Below, piece by piece: positions 1-8,868 of a stretch of 64,000 bases of DNA. The stretch's first letter is position 1. Every line of letters begins with the position of its first letter. The notes under the pieces were generated by a model. The model was not told where the DNA came from. It did no database searches and saw nothing but the letters and a program-made list of their open reading frames with translations. The position numbers were made by a program, and so were the translations under genes. The stretch is from Jannaschia sp. GRR-S6-38. Lineage in GTDB: Bacteria; Pseudomonadota; Alphaproteobacteria; Rhodobacterales; Rhodobacteraceae. The DNA lies in contig NZ_CP122537.1 of NCBI RefSeq assembly GCF_029853695.1, forward strand, positions 1,922,001 to 1,986,000. Direction: 5' to 3'.

Positions 1-570
1 GTCTCTGCCGCGATCGCCGAGCTGACGAGTTCGGTCACCCTCCCGGTCGGCGCGGGCCCCGAGGCGCGCCCGCTGGGCATGGAGCTCGTACTGCGCGACC
101 TAGTCGTAGACGACTCGATCTGGAGCCTGTTCGACCCGACCGGCCAGCTGCCGCGCGATCCTGCGACCGTCGTCGTGGATGTCGACGGCAGCGCGGTGAT
201 GACCGCCGACCTCTTCGGCGGACCGGAGGCGATGGCCCGGCTGCAGGGCCCGCCGGGCGAGCTGGAGGGCGTGACGATCAACGAGCTGGTGATTTCCTTC
301 GCCGGGGCGGAGTTGCGCGGATCGGGCGACCTGGACTTCCCGACCCCCGATCCGACCACACCCGTGGGCTCGATCACCCTTGCGCTCGACGGTGGCTTCC
401 AGCTGCTCGACAGCCTCGTGGCGCTGGGCTTCGTCCCGGCCGAGCAGGCGGGCTTCTTCAAGGGCATGGCCGGCGCGGTCTCGCGCCCGGTGGGCGACGA
501 CCAGCTGGAATCGACCATCGAATTCAGCGAGGGCGGCGGCATCAGCGCGAACGGCATGCCGCTGCGCTGA
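1..570 (+). CDS. DUF2125 domain-containing protein, C-terminal part
   Basis: The frame is open from the first base of the window, so the N-terminus lies to the left. About 189 residues are visible, ending at a TGA at 568-570. The C-terminal region is rich in short beta-type segments (alternating hydrophobic residues, many Gly, Asp and Thr), and the end has the look of DUF2125, a Rhodobacterales/Rhizobiales family of presumed exported proteins with no known function. The first Met in the visible part is at 79, but nothing suggests it is the true start. A good terminator follows at 598-627, so this gene ends its own transcript before pmbA. The family call is from memory of the sequence type. 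Confidence 0.65.
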   Translation, partial: VSAAIAELTSSVTLPVGAGPEARPLGMELVLRDLVVDDSIWSLFDPTGQLPRDPATVVVDVDGSAVMTADLFGGPEAMARLQGPPGELEGVTINELVISFAGAELRGSGDLDFPTPDPTTPVGSITLALDGGFQLLDSLVALGFVPAEQAGFFKGMAGAVSRPVGDDQLESTIEFSEGGGISANGMPLR

Positions 571-597
571 CGCGGGCCCCGCGACCCGATCCGGAAG

Positions 598-627
598 CGC
601 CCCGCCCTCGTGCGGGGCGTTTCCTTT
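598..627 (+). terminator. Rho-independent terminator after the DUF2125 gene
   Basis: An 8-bp perfect stem (CGCCCCGC at 598-605, GCGGGGCG at 612-619) closes a 6-nt loop and is followed by TTTCCTTT. It sits 28 nt past the stop codon. Confidence 0.75.
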
Positions 628-694
628 CGGGCCGCCGCCTTGTGGGCCGGGGGTCGGCGGACTACCTCAGCGTCATCCCCACGCGAGCGAGCCC

Positions 695-2038
695 ATGCAA
701 GATCTCTCCGACCTGACCGACGCCCTGCTCCACGCCGCCAAGACGGCCGGGGCCGAGGCCGCCGACGCCCTGGCGGTCGACGGCACCTCGGTGTCGATCG
801 ACGTGCTGAAGGGCCGGCTCGAGCATGCGGAGCGGTCCGAGGGCGTCGAGATCGGTCTGCGCGTCCTGATCGGGCGGCGACAGGCCTGCGTCTCGGCCAG
901 CGACACCCGGCCCGAGACCCTGTCGCGCATGGCCGAGCGCGCCGTGGCGATGGCCCGCGAGGCGCCCGAGGATCCGCATGTGGGTCTCGCCGATCCCGAA
1001 CAATTGGCCCGCGACTGGGACGTGGCGGGGCTGGACCTCGTCGATCCGGCGGATCCGCCCAGCCCCGAGGCGCTTCAGGACATGGCCGCGCGCGCCGAGG
1101 CCGCCGCGCTGGCCGTCGACGGCGTCAGCCAGGTGTCCGCCGCCGGCGCGGGCCATGGTGACCGGCGCATCTGGCTGGCCGCCACCAACGGCTTCGCCGG
1201 GGGCTATCGCCGCACCGGAACCTCGCTTTCCTGCGTCGCGATCACCGGCGAGGGCACGGGGATGGAGCGGGATTACTACGGCGACAGCCGCATCCATTTC
1301 GCCGATCTCGACGACCCCGAGACGGTCGGCCGGATCGCGGGCGAGCGCACGATCGCCCGGCGCGGCGCCACCAAGCCGCCCACCGGCGCCTGGCCCGTGA
1401 TCTACGACGAGCGGGTCGCGGGCGCGCTGATCGGGCATCTTCTGGGCGCGATCAACGGCACGAGCGTGGCGCGCGGCGCCAGCTTCCTGCGCGACGCGCT
1501 GGGCGCGGCGGTGCTGCCCGCGGGCCTGTCGCTGACCGAGGACCCGATGCTGCCCCGCGTCTCGGGCTCGCGCCCCTTCGACGGCGAGGGGCTGCCCGTC
1601 GCCCGCCGCGACATCGTCCGCGACGGGGTGCTGACCGGCTGGGTCACCGACCTTGCCACCGGACGGAAGCTCGGCACCGGCAGCACCGGGAACGCCGCGC
1701 GTGGTACCTCCGCGCCGCCTTCGCCCTCGACCTCCAACGTGATCCTCACGCAGGGCGAGCGCAGCCGCGCGGAGCTGATGGCCGAGATGGGCACGGGGCT
1801 TCTGATCACGTCGATGATCGGCTCCTCGATCAACGCCACGACGGGCGACTATTCCCGCGGCGCCTCGGGCTTCTGGGTCGAGAACGGCGAGATCGTCCGC
1901 CCGGTCAACGAGTGCACTGTGGCGGGTAACCTGCGCGACATGCTGCGCAGCATCGTGCCCGCCAACGACGCCCGCGCTTGGGTCGGGCGGCAGGTGCCGT
2001 CGCTTCTGGTCGAGGGGCTGACGATTGCCGGTGACTGA
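695..2038 (+). CDS. pmbA: PmbA/TldE-family metalloprotease component
   Basis: The protein has 447 residues, the usual size for PmbA/TldE, which works with TldD in maturation of peptides such as microcin B17 and in degrading CcdA-like antitoxins. The C-terminal third has the family's Gly/Ser/Asn-rich segment (around residues 325-355, with GTGSTGNAARG) and the closing block around residues 370-420 (GLLITSMIGSSIN, then a YSRGASGFWVENGE stretch). I see no HExxH zinc motif, as expected for the TldE half; no tldD lies in the window. The ATG at 695 begins MQDLSDLTDALL and fits the family; the frame stays open upstream but without family-like sequence. It heads a tight run with the CysQ-like gene, DUF4170, waaA and lpxK. 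Confidence 0.9.
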   Translation: MQDLSDLTDALLHAAKTAGAEAADALAVDGTSVSIDVLKGRLEHAERSEGVEIGLRVLIGRRQACVSASDTRPETLSRMAERAVAMAREAPEDPHVGLADPEQLARDWDVAGLDLVDPADPPSPEALQDMAARAEAAALAVDGVSQVSAAGAGHGDRRIWLAATNGFAGGYRRTGTSLSCVAITGEGTGMERDYYGDSRIHFADLDDPETVGRIAGERTIARRGATKPPTGAWPVIYDERVAGALIGHLLGAINGTSVARGASFLRDALGAAVLPAGLSLTEDPMLPRVSGSRPFDGEGLPVARRDIVRDGVLTGWVTDLATGRKLGTGSTGNAARGTSAPPSPSTSNVILTQGERSRAELMAEMGTGLLITSMIGSSINATTGDYSRGASGFWVENGEIVRPVNECTVAGNLRDMLRSIVPANDARAWVGRQVPSLLVEGLTIAGD

Positions 2039-2810
2039 CGCCGCCGCCGACCGCGCGCTCCTCGAGGACGCCGCCCGCGCGGCGGGCGAGATCGCGCGCC
2101 GGTATTTCCGCGCGCGGCCCGAGATTTGGGAAAAGGATGACGGCCAGGGCCCGGTGACCGAGGCGGACCTGGAAATCGACGCCATGCTGCGGGCGATGCT
2201 GACCGCCGCGCGCCCCGATTACGGCTGGCTGTCGGAGGAAAGCCCCGACGATTCCGACCGCCTGACCCGCGGGCGCGTCTTCATCGTCGATCCGATCGAC
2301 GGCACCCGCGCCTTCATCAAGGGCGAAAGCGATTTCAGTCACGCGCTGGCCGTCGTCGAAAACGGCGCGCCGCTGGCCGCGGCCATCCACCTGCCGATCA
2401 AGGACCGGATGTACACTGCCGCCCAGGGGCAGGGGGCCAGCCGCGACGGCACCGTCATCGCGCCTTCGGGGCGCGGCGACTGGGACGGCGCGCGCGTGCT
2501 GGGCGCGAAGTCCAACTTCAAGCCCGAACGCTGGGCGCAGGGGCGCCCGCCCGTGGCGCCCGCCTTCGTGCCCTCGCTGGCCTACCGGCTGGCGCTGGTG
2601 GCGGAGGGCCGCTTCGACGCGATGGTGACCCTGCGCGCCAGCTGGGAATGGGACATCGCCGCCGGCGCGCTGATCGTGACCGAGGCCGGCGGCACCGCAC
2701 AGGACCAGCGCGGCCGCCCCCTGCGCTTCAACAACCCGCATCCGCAGGTCGACGGTGTCGTCGCCGGGACGCGCGCGGTCCAGGCGGCGCTGGTCGCGGG
2801 GCTGGCCTGA
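2025..2810 (+). CDS. cysQ: CysQ-like 3'(2'),5'-bisphosphate nucleotidase / inositol monophosphatase family
   Basis: This is a 261-residue protein of the Mg-dependent phosphatase superfamily. The metal-binding sites are clear: Glu-Glu at 71-72, DPIDGT at 89-94, and WD at 209-210 in the second motif. Family members remove phosphate from PAP/PAPS or inositol phosphates; CysQ is the closer match by overall feel, but substrate cannot be fixed from sequence alone. The start is either TTG at 2025 (GAGGGG lies 7 nt upstream) or GTG at 2031 (GTGA overlap with pmbA). The gene overlaps the pmbA stop, so the two are translationally linked. Confidence 0.85.
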   Translation: MPVTDAAADRALLEDAARAAGEIARRYFRARPEIWEKDDGQGPVTEADLEIDAMLRAMLTAARPDYGWLSEESPDDSDRLTRGRVFIVDPIDGTRAFIKGESDFSHALAVVENGAPLAAAIHLPIKDRMYTAAQGQGASRDGTVIAPSGRGDWDGARVLGAKSNFKPERWAQGRPPVAPAFVPSLAYRLALVAEGRFDAMVTLRASWEWDIAAGALIVTEAGGTAQDQRGRPLRFNNPHPQVDGVVAGTRAVQAALVAGLA

Positions 2811-2869
2811 CCCCTGTCGCCCGCAACCGGCCTGCGCTAAGCCTGCCGAAAACCAGACAGGAGCCCTTC

Positions 2870-3112
2870 ATGGTCCAGCGATTGCATCTCGTCTTCGGCG
2901 GCGAGTTGGTGAACCCCAGCTCGACGCAGTTCGCGGATGTCGACAAGATCGATATCGTCGGCATGTATCCCGATTACGCGAGCGCCTACGACGCCTGGAA
3001 GGGCGCCGCGCAGCGCACCGTGGACGATGCGCATATGCGCTATTTCATCGCCCATATTCATCGCCTGCGCGACGAGGAGACCGAGGCGTCGCCCACCGAG
3101 GAGCTGGGCTGA
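2870..3112 (+). CDS. DUF4170 domain-containing small protein
   Basis: An 80-residue protein starting at ATG 2870, with AGGAG 6-10 nt upstream. It contains the DUF4170 pattern: a short beta segment (RLHLVFGGEL), a VDIVGMYPDY-like stretch around residues 23-35 and a helical YDAWKGAAQ region, ending in an acidic tail. The family has no known function. It sits between a CysQ-like phosphatase and waaA; this position is common in Rhodobacterales and suggests a link to envelope assembly, which is inference only. Confidence 0.8.
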   Translation: MVQRLHLVFGGELVNPSSTQFADVDKIDIVGMYPDYASAYDAWKGAAQRTVDDAHMRYFIAHIHRLRDEETEASPTEELG

Positions 3113-3117
3113 CCGCG

Positions 3118-4404
3118 ATGCCGCCGCAGTCGGCCGCATTGGCGACCTATCTGGCCTGGTCGAACCGGGCCGTCGGGTTCGGCGAGCGGACGCTGCGCCG
3201 GCGGCTCGACGCGGGCAAGGAAGATCCTGCCCGGCTGGACGAACGCCGCGGTCTCGCGTCGCTGCCCCGGCCGGAGGGTCAGCTCATCTGGCTGCACGCG
3301 GCCTCGGTCGGTGAAAGCGTCTCGCTGCTCGAGATGATCCGCCGCATGGGCGAGGAGCAGCCGGACCTGCATTTCCTGCTGACCTCCGGGACGGTGACCT
3401 CCGCCGTCGTGCTGGCCGATCGGCTGCCGCCGCGGACGCTGCATCAATACGTACCGCTGGATGTCCGTCCCTGGATGCGGCGGTTTCTCGACCATTGGGC
3501 GCCCGATATCGCGATCCTGGCCGAGGGCGAGATCTGGCCCGCATTGCTGCACGAGACCCATGCGCGCGGCATTCCGATCGCGATGATCAACGCCCGCATG
3601 ACCGAAGCCGCGCATGGCCGCTGGCGCTGGCTTCGCGGCGCGGCCCGGTCGCTGATGCACCGCATCGAACACGTGCAGGCGCAGGAACAGGCGACTGCCG
3701 ACCGGCTCGTGGATCTCGGCCTGCCCCTCGCGCGGCTCGAGATCACGGGCACGCTGAAGGAGGGCTCCGCCGCGCTTCCCCATGATGAGGCCGAGCGCGT
3801 GCGGCTTGCCGCCGCGCTGGAGGGGCGGCCCTGTTGGCTGGCGGCCTCGACCCACGAGGGCGAGGACGAGATGGCCGGCACGGCCCATGCGGTCGCGCGC
3901 CGGTCCTGGCATCGCTTGCTGATGATCGTGGCCCCCCGCCACCCCGAGCGGGGCGACGCGGTGACCGCTGCCTTCCGCGCCGCGGGCTGGCGCGTCGCGC
4001 AGCGCGCGCGCGGCGAAGACATCACGCCCGAGACCGAGATCTACGTGGCCGACACGATGGGCGAGATGGGGCTGTGGTACCGGTTGAGCCCAGTGTCGTT
4101 CATGGGCGGCTCGCTCGTGCCGATCGGCGGCCACAACCCCTACGAGCCCGCCGCGCTGGGCTCCGCCATCCTGCACGGCCCCCATGTCGAGAACTTCGCC
4201 GATATCTTCCAGCGTCTCCAGGAGGCCGAGGCCGCCCAGATCGTGCCCGGTCCCGATGCGCTGGGGCCCGCCGTCGCCCGCGCGCTGGAACCCGACGAGG
4301 CCGCGCGCCTGGCCCATGCCGCATGGGAAGTCTGTTCGGCCGGGGCCGATGTGACCGAGCGGGCGATGGACCTGCTCTTCGCCATGCTGGACCGCACCGG
4401 CTGA
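3118..4404 (+). CDS. waaA: 3-deoxy-D-manno-octulosonic acid (Kdo) transferase
   Basis: A 428-residue glycosyltransferase that adds Kdo from CMP-Kdo to lipid IVA at the inner membrane. The family's catalytic glutamate is Glu66 within HAASVGES (60-67). LAEGEIWP (134-141) closes the N-terminal domain, and the C-terminal nucleotide-sugar domain carries the conserved FMGGSLVPIGGHNPYEPA block around 338-355. The ATG at 3118 has GAGGAG about 15 nt upstream. The length is normal. The stop overlaps the lpxK start by one base (TGATG), so the two lipid A/Kdo steps are coupled. Confidence 0.93.
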   Translation: MPPQSAALATYLAWSNRAVGFGERTLRRRLDAGKEDPARLDERRGLASLPRPEGQLIWLHAASVGESVSLLEMIRRMGEEQPDLHFLLTSGTVTSAVVLADRLPPRTLHQYVPLDVRPWMRRFLDHWAPDIAILAEGEIWPALLHETHARGIPIAMINARMTEAAHGRWRWLRGAARSLMHRIEHVQAQEQATADRLVDLGLPLARLEITGTLKEGSAALPHDEAERVRLAAALEGRPCWLAASTHEGEDEMAGTAHAVARRSWHRLLMIVAPRHPERGDAVTAAFRAAGWRVAQRARGEDITPETEIYVADTMGEMGLWYRLSPVSFMGGSLVPIGGHNPYEPAALGSAILHGPHVENFADIFQRLQEAEAAQIVPGPDALGPAVARALEPDEAARLAHAAWEVCSAGADVTERAMDLLFAMLDRTG

Positions 4405-5372
4405 TGCGTGCGCCGGGCTTCTGGTCCCGTCCCGCGGGGTTTCGCGCGGCTGCGCTCGCGCCCTTTGCGGCGCTCTATGCCCGGACAACGGCGCGCCGCG
4501 TCGCGCGGCCCGGCCTGCGGCTGGACGTGCCGGTGATCTGCGTCGGAAACCTGACCGCCGGCGGCACCGGCAAGACGCCCACCGTGATCGCCCTGGCCGA
4601 GCGCCTGTCCGCGCGGGAGGTGACGGCGCATGTCGTCTCGCGCGGCTATGGCGGGTCGCTCGACGGGCCGGTGCGGGTCGATCCGGCCCGGCACGACGCC
4701 GCGCAGGTCGGGGACGAGCCGCTCCTGTTGTCGGCCTTCGCGCCGGTCTGGGTGGCCAAAGATCGTGCGGCGGGCGCGCGTGCCGCGGTAGCGGATGGGG
4801 CGCAGGTCGTGCTGCTGGATGATGGCTTCCAGAACCCGGCACTGGAAAAGGACCTCTCGCTCGTCGTCGTCGACGCGGGCGCGGGCTTCGGCAATGGCCG
4901 GGTCATCCCCGCGGGGCCGCTGCGCGAACCCGTGGCCGACGGCCTGAAGCGCAGCGATTTCACACTGTCGATCGGAAGCGACGATCAGCAGGCGCGCCTG
5001 GACCTGCCCGAGCCGCCGCCGCGTCTGCGCGGCCGTCTCGCGCCGCTGCCGACCGGGATGGACTGGCGCGGCCTGCCGGTCTTCGCCTTCGCGGGCATCG
5101 GCCGGCCGGAGAAGTTCTTCGAGACGCTGCGCGCGCTCGGCGCCGATCTGAAGGGCAGCGAGGCGCTGGGCGACCACCAGCCGCTGACCCCGGCGCTGCT
5201 GCACCGGCTGGGCGAACGGGCGGCCAGGCTCTCGGCGCAGCCCGTCACGACGGAAAAGGACGCCGTGCGCCTACCCGCCGCGCTGCGCGGGCGCGTGCTG
5301 ACCCTGCCGGTGCGGCTGGAGCTGGAGGACTGGGCGCCGCTCGATGCGGCGCTCGACCGGCTCGGCCTTTAG
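4404..5372 (+). CDS. lpxK: Tetraacyldisaccharide 4'-kinase
   Basis: A 322-residue membrane-associated kinase that phosphorylates the 4' position of the lipid A disaccharide. The P-loop GNLTAGGTGKTP is at 48-59, and the family motif DDGFQN at 139-144. An N-terminal amphipathic/hydrophobic segment (residues 12-30) fits membrane attachment. The ATG at 4404 overlaps the waaA stop. The last 4 nt overlap the convergent DsbA-family gene, so no terminator fits between them. Confidence 0.95.
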   Translation: MRAPGFWSRPAGFRAAALAPFAALYARTTARRVARPGLRLDVPVICVGNLTAGGTGKTPTVIALAERLSAREVTAHVVSRGYGGSLDGPVRVDPARHDAAQVGDEPLLLSAFAPVWVAKDRAAGARAAVADGAQVVLLDDGFQNPALEKDLSLVVVDAGAGFGNGRVIPAGPLREPVADGLKRSDFTLSIGSDDQQARLDLPEPPPRLRGRLAPLPTGMDWRGLPVFAFAGIGRPEKFFETLRALGADLKGSEALGDHQPLTPALLHRLGERAARLSAQPVTTEKDAVRLPAALRGRVLTLPVRLELEDWAPLDAALDRLGL

Positions 5373-6019
5373 GCCGCCTCGTCCACGAGCTGGCCGATCT
5401 GGCCCAGGCTCATGTTGCCCGTGTGCATGTCGCCGTTGATCAGGAAGGACGGGGTCGAGCGCACGCCGTCCCGCTCCGCGTTGGCCTGGTACCAGGCGAC
5501 CAGGCTCTCGGCCTTGGCGGCATCCTGCATGCAGGCATCCAGCGTCTCCTGATCCATGCCGGCCTGTGCGCCGACGCGCTTGAGCGCCGCCGCCACGTCC
5601 GCCGGCTCGCCTGCGCGGGCCCAGTCGGATTGCGTGCTGTAGAGCAGCTCGGCCACGCCGAAATACCGCTCCGGACCGGCGCAGCGGGCGACCATCGCGG
5701 CCCAGAGGCCGTAGCGGTCGAAGAACACCTCGCGATAGGTGAAATGCACCTTCCCGGTGTCGATGTAGTCGCGCTTGAAATCCTTGAACGTGTCGTTGTG
5801 GAAATCGGCGCAATGCGGGCAGGTGTAGCTGGCGTATTCCACCACCTTCACCGGCGCGGCCGGATCGCCCAGCGTGATGTCGGGGATGGGCACGCTGCCC
5901 TGCGCGCGCGCGGAGATGTCGAACGGCGCGGTGCCGTCGCCGCGTCCGAAGGCCAGCATCCCGGCGCCGGCGAGCGCGGAGGTGGCAAGGAGGGTCAGGG
6001 CGGTGCGTCGCGTCAGCAT
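5369..6019 (-). CDS. DsbA-family thiol:disulfide oxidoreductase (exported)
   Basis: A 216-residue protein with a thioredoxin fold and inserted helices. The N-terminal 25 residues form a signal sequence with a twin-arginine-like start (TRRTALTLL). The active site is CPHC at Cys67-Cys70 and the cis-proline loop is in RSTPSFLING near 183. It is likely to oxidise or isomerise disulfides in the periplasm. This type (one thioredoxin domain, CPHC, no DsbC-type dimerisation domain) is common beside a DciA-like gene in Rhodobacterales. It probably follows the DciA-like gene in one transcript, with a 26-nt gap. Confidence 0.88.
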   Translation of the reverse strand: MLTRRTALTLLATSALAGAGMLAFGRGDGTAPFDISARAQGSVPIPDITLGDPAAPVKVVEYASYTCPHCADFHNDTFKDFKRDYIDTGKVHFTYREVFFDRYGLWAAMVARCAGPERYFGVAELLYSTQSDWARAGEPADVAAALKRVGAQAGMDQETLDACMQDAAKAESLVAWYQANAERDGVRSTPSFLINGDMHTGNMSLGQIGQLVDEAA

Positions 6020-6045
6020 TGTCTTCTCCGGTAAGGGGTCGCGGC

Positions 6046-6540
6046 TCAGCCGCGCGGTCTCGATATGATGTTCTCTGCCAGCCGTTCAAGCGATGACCGG
6101 AGCCCGTCATCCGATACGCCCGCCGCCGTCTTCCGCGCGGCGTCGCGCAGGGCGGGGTCGGGGGCGGGCTTGGGCTTCGGTTTCGGCGTGAAGGCGGCCT
6201 GGCCCTCGGCGAAGCCGGTGGGCGCGGTCTGGGTGATCGCGATGCGGCTGATGGCGTTGTAGCCGTAACAGGCGTTCACTTTCTCGCGGAGCGCGGGCAG
6301 CTTCATCTCCAGCATCGGGGCCTGCGCGCCCGTCGTCAGAAGCGTCAGGACCGCACCGATGCCGCCCCGCGGGAAGGCCACCTTGACCGGGCGGCTGATC
6401 GCGGCCACGTCGGGACCGGCGATCTCGGCCCAATGGGTCAGCAGCCGCGTCTCGGAAAAGCCGCGCGACTCGCCCATCCGGCCGATGTCGCGCGCCACCA
6501 GCGTCGAAACGCGGCGGGGGCCTTTGCGATGCTGTGCCAT
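6046..6540 (-). CDS. DciA-like (DUF721) protein
   Basis: A 164-residue protein. Residues 15-100 match DUF721/DciA: an N-terminal helix, a THWAEIAGPDVAAISRPVKV segment near 35-54, then alternating strands ending in IAITQT. DciA proteins assist loading of the replicative helicase in bacteria that lack DnaC. The C-terminal third is a Pro/Lys-rich linker (near 118-127) followed by a helix. It is transcribed away from mutY; the 73-nt space between them must hold both promoters. Confidence 0.8.
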   Translation of the reverse strand: MAQHRKGPRRVSTLVARDIGRMGESRGFSETRLLTHWAEIAGPDVAAISRPVKVAFPRGGIGAVLTLLTTGAQAPMLEMKLPALREKVNACYGYNAISRIAITQTAPTGFAEGQAAFTPKPKPKPAPDPALRDAARKTAAGVSDDGLRSSLERLAENIISRPRG

Positions 6541-6613
6541 CGGTCGCGGTTCCTCCTGTCGCCCGCTACCCTACATGGGGAATCGGGACGCGAAACAGGG
6601 GATTGGGTCACCA

Positions 6614-7618
6614 ATGCGTGAAAGATCGGCGCGGCTTCTCGACTGGTACGACGTTCATGCCCGCGACCTGCCATGGCGGGTGCCGCCCGCATCAAGCGCG
6701 CGGCCCGACCCCTACCGCATCTGGCTGTCGGAGGTGATGCTGCAGCAGACGACGGTGGCGGCGGTAAAGGACTATTTCGCGCGCTTCACCGCGATCTGGC
6801 CGGATGTGCACGCCCTGGCCGCCGCCGAGGATGCCGAGGTCATGGCCGCATGGGCCGGGCTCGGCTATTACGCCCGCGCCCGCAACCTTCTGGCCTGCGC
6901 CCGGGTCGTGTCGAACGAGCTGGACGGTGCGTTCCCCGACACCGAGCCGGCGCTGCTGAAGCTGCCGGGCATCGGGCCCTACACGGCCGCCGCAATCGCG
7001 GCGATCGCCTTCGACCGCCGCGCCGTGGTGGTCGATGGCAACGTAGAGCGGGTGGTGACTCGCCTCGAGGCGATCGAGACGCCGCTGCCGGCCGCCAAGC
7101 CCGCGATCCGCGCCGCGACCGACGCGATCACACCCGCGGTCCGGCCGGGCGATTTCGCGCAGGCGATGATGGATCTGGGCGCCACGATCTGCACGCCGCG
7201 ATCTCCGTCCTGCATGCTGTGCCCGCTCGCCGAGGATTGCGGCGCCCGGATCGCCGGCATCGCGCCCGACCTGCCGCGCAAGACGCCGAAGGCGCCCCGG
7301 CCCGAACGGCGCGGGCATCTCTACATCGCGCGGCAGGGCGAGCTCTGGCTGATCGAGACGCGGCCCGGGCGCGGTATGCTGGGCGGCACGCTGGGCTTTC
7401 CGACCTCCGACTGGTCCGACGCGCCCGATCCCGCACCCCCCTTCGAGGCGCCCTGGCGCGAGCTGGGCGAGGTGCGGCACGGCTTCACGCATTTCCAGCT
7501 CACGCTGACGGTCCATCACACCGACCAGCCCGGGAACCCCGATCGCGGCGCCTATGCCCCGCTCGACCCCGACGCGCTGCCCACCCTGTTCCGCAAGGCC
7601 CACGCGCTGGCGACGTAG
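6614..7618 (+). CDS. mutY: A/G-specific adenine glycosylase
   Basis: A 334-residue base-excision repair enzyme that removes adenine paired with 8-oxoguanine. Catalytic Glu40 is in LSEVMLQQT, the helix-hairpin-helix is LKLPGIGPYTAAA (114-127), and the catalytic Asp141 is in VVDGNVERV. The 4Fe-4S cysteines are complete, with Cys193, Cys200, Cys203 and Cys209 (C-X6-C-X2-C-X5-C). The C-terminal NUDIX-like recognition domain runs from about residue 232. ATG 6614 fits the family start. Confidence 0.96.
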   Translation: MRERSARLLDWYDVHARDLPWRVPPASSARPDPYRIWLSEVMLQQTTVAAVKDYFARFTAIWPDVHALAAAEDAEVMAAWAGLGYYARARNLLACARVVSNELDGAFPDTEPALLKLPGIGPYTAAAIAAIAFDRRAVVVDGNVERVVTRLEAIETPLPAAKPAIRAATDAITPAVRPGDFAQAMMDLGATICTPRSPSCMLCPLAEDCGARIAGIAPDLPRKTPKAPRPERRGHLYIARQGELWLIETRPGRGMLGGTLGFPTSDWSDAPDPAPPFEAPWRELGEVRHGFTHFQLTLTVHHTDQPGNPDRGAYAPLDPDALPTLFRKAHALAT

Positions 7619-7693
7619 CGTTTCCATCCGCCGCATTGGCCGGGTTTCGCGCTTGCGGTAAGCTCGCGCGACGACGATCCGAGGACGCGACGC

Positions 7694-8836
7694 ATGACCA
7701 TCACCGCCTACCCGGACGCGGCCCTGCGCAGGCCCTGGGCCGCGCTGCCCTTCTGGCTTTCGCTGACCATGGTGCCGGTGATCTGGCTGGGCGCCGTCCT
7801 GGGCGGGGCCTGGGTGCTGCTGGTGCCGGCCTATGCCTGGCTGGGCTATTCCGCGCTGGACCTGCTCACGGGCGAGGAGGAGCGCAACGCCGATCCGAAC
7901 CGCCGCGACGGCCTGGGCTGGTACCGCGCGATCACGCTGATCTGGGCGCCCATGCAATTCGTCACGCTGTTCGGCCTGATCTTCTACGCCACCCGCGCCG
8001 ATCACCTGACGCCGCTGGCGCTTTGGGGGCTGTTCTTCGGCGTGGGCGTGGTCTGCGGCACGATCGGCATCAATTACAGCCACGAACTCATGCACCAGAA
8101 GCCGCGGCTGGATCGCTGGCTGGGGGACATCCTGCTCTCGATGGTGCTCTACTCGCATTTCCGGTCCGAGCATCTCCTGGTGCATCACCGCTACGTCGCC
8201 ACGCCCCGCGATCCGGTGACGGCGCGCTACAACGAGGGCTTTCACCGCTTCTTCCCACGCGTCCTGTGGCAATGCCTGACCTCCGCGCTGGGCGCGGAGC
8301 GGGACATGCTGGCGCGCCGCAAGCTGCCCGCCTGGCACCGGAGCAATCCCTTCTGGCGCTATGCCGCGCTGCAGGGCGGGATGCTGGCGCTGGCCATGGC
8401 CCTGGGCGGCTGGCTGGGGCTGGTGCTGTTCCTCGTGCAGGCCTTCACCGCGATCTGGCAGCTCGAGCTGGTCAATTATGTCGAGCATTACGGCCTCACC
8501 CGCCGCCATCTGGGCGACGGCAAATACGAACCCGTGCGGCCGCATCACTCCTGGAACTCGGCGCAGAAGGCGTCGAACTGGCTGCTGATCAACCTGCAGC
8601 GCCATTCCGACCATCACTACAAGCCCGACCGCCCCTTCCCGTTGCTGCAGACCTATGGCGATGACGAGGCGCCGCAGCTGCCCGCGGGCTATCCGGTGAT
8701 GACCGCGGCGGCGATGGTGCCGCCCGTCTGGCGGCGGATGATGAACCCGCGGGTGCGGGAATGGCGGCGCAAGCATTATCCCGATATCGCGGATTGGTCC
8801 GCCTACAAGACCGCCAGCAACCCGCTGCCGCGCTAG
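7694..8836 (+). CDS. alkB: Alkane 1-monooxygenase (AlkB-type membrane di-iron hydroxylase)
   Basis: A 380-residue integral membrane protein with about six hydrophobic spans. The di-iron histidine boxes are all present: HELMH (130-134), HLLVHH (160-165) and QRHSDHH (302-308). The AlkB signature NYVEHYG (261-267) separates it from fatty-acid desaturases. The enzyme hydroxylates terminal carbons of medium-chain alkanes with electrons from rubredoxin. There is no C-terminal rubredoxin fusion, and no rubredoxin, rubredoxin reductase or AlkS-type regulator is in the window, so the electron partner must be elsewhere. It stands alone, with a hairpin on its 3' side. Confidence 0.93.
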   Translation: MTITAYPDAALRRPWAALPFWLSLTMVPVIWLGAVLGGAWVLLVPAYAWLGYSALDLLTGEEERNADPNRRDGLGWYRAITLIWAPMQFVTLFGLIFYATRADHLTPLALWGLFFGVGVVCGTIGINYSHELMHQKPRLDRWLGDILLSMVLYSHFRSEHLLVHHRYVATPRDPVTARYNEGFHRFFPRVLWQCLTSALGAERDMLARRKLPAWHRSNPFWRYAALQGGMLALAMALGGWLGLVLFLVQAFTAIWQLELVNYVEHYGLTRRHLGDGKYEPVRPHHSWNSAQKASNWLLINLQRHSDHHYKPDRPFPLLQTYGDDEAPQLPAGYPVMTAAAMVPPVWRRMMNPRVREWRRKHYPDIADWSAYKTASNPLPR

Positions 8837-8839
8837 CGG

Positions 8840-8862
8840 GGGCGCCGCCCGAAGCGGCGCCC
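8840..8862. terminator. Bidirectional hairpin between alkB and lolA
   Basis: A 9-bp perfect stem (GGGCGCCGC at 8840-8848, GCGGCGCCC at 8854-8862) with loop CCGAA lies between the two convergent stop codons. There is no T-run on either side, so it may act through structure plus Rho. Confidence 0.5.
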
Positions 8863-8868
8863 GCGCGG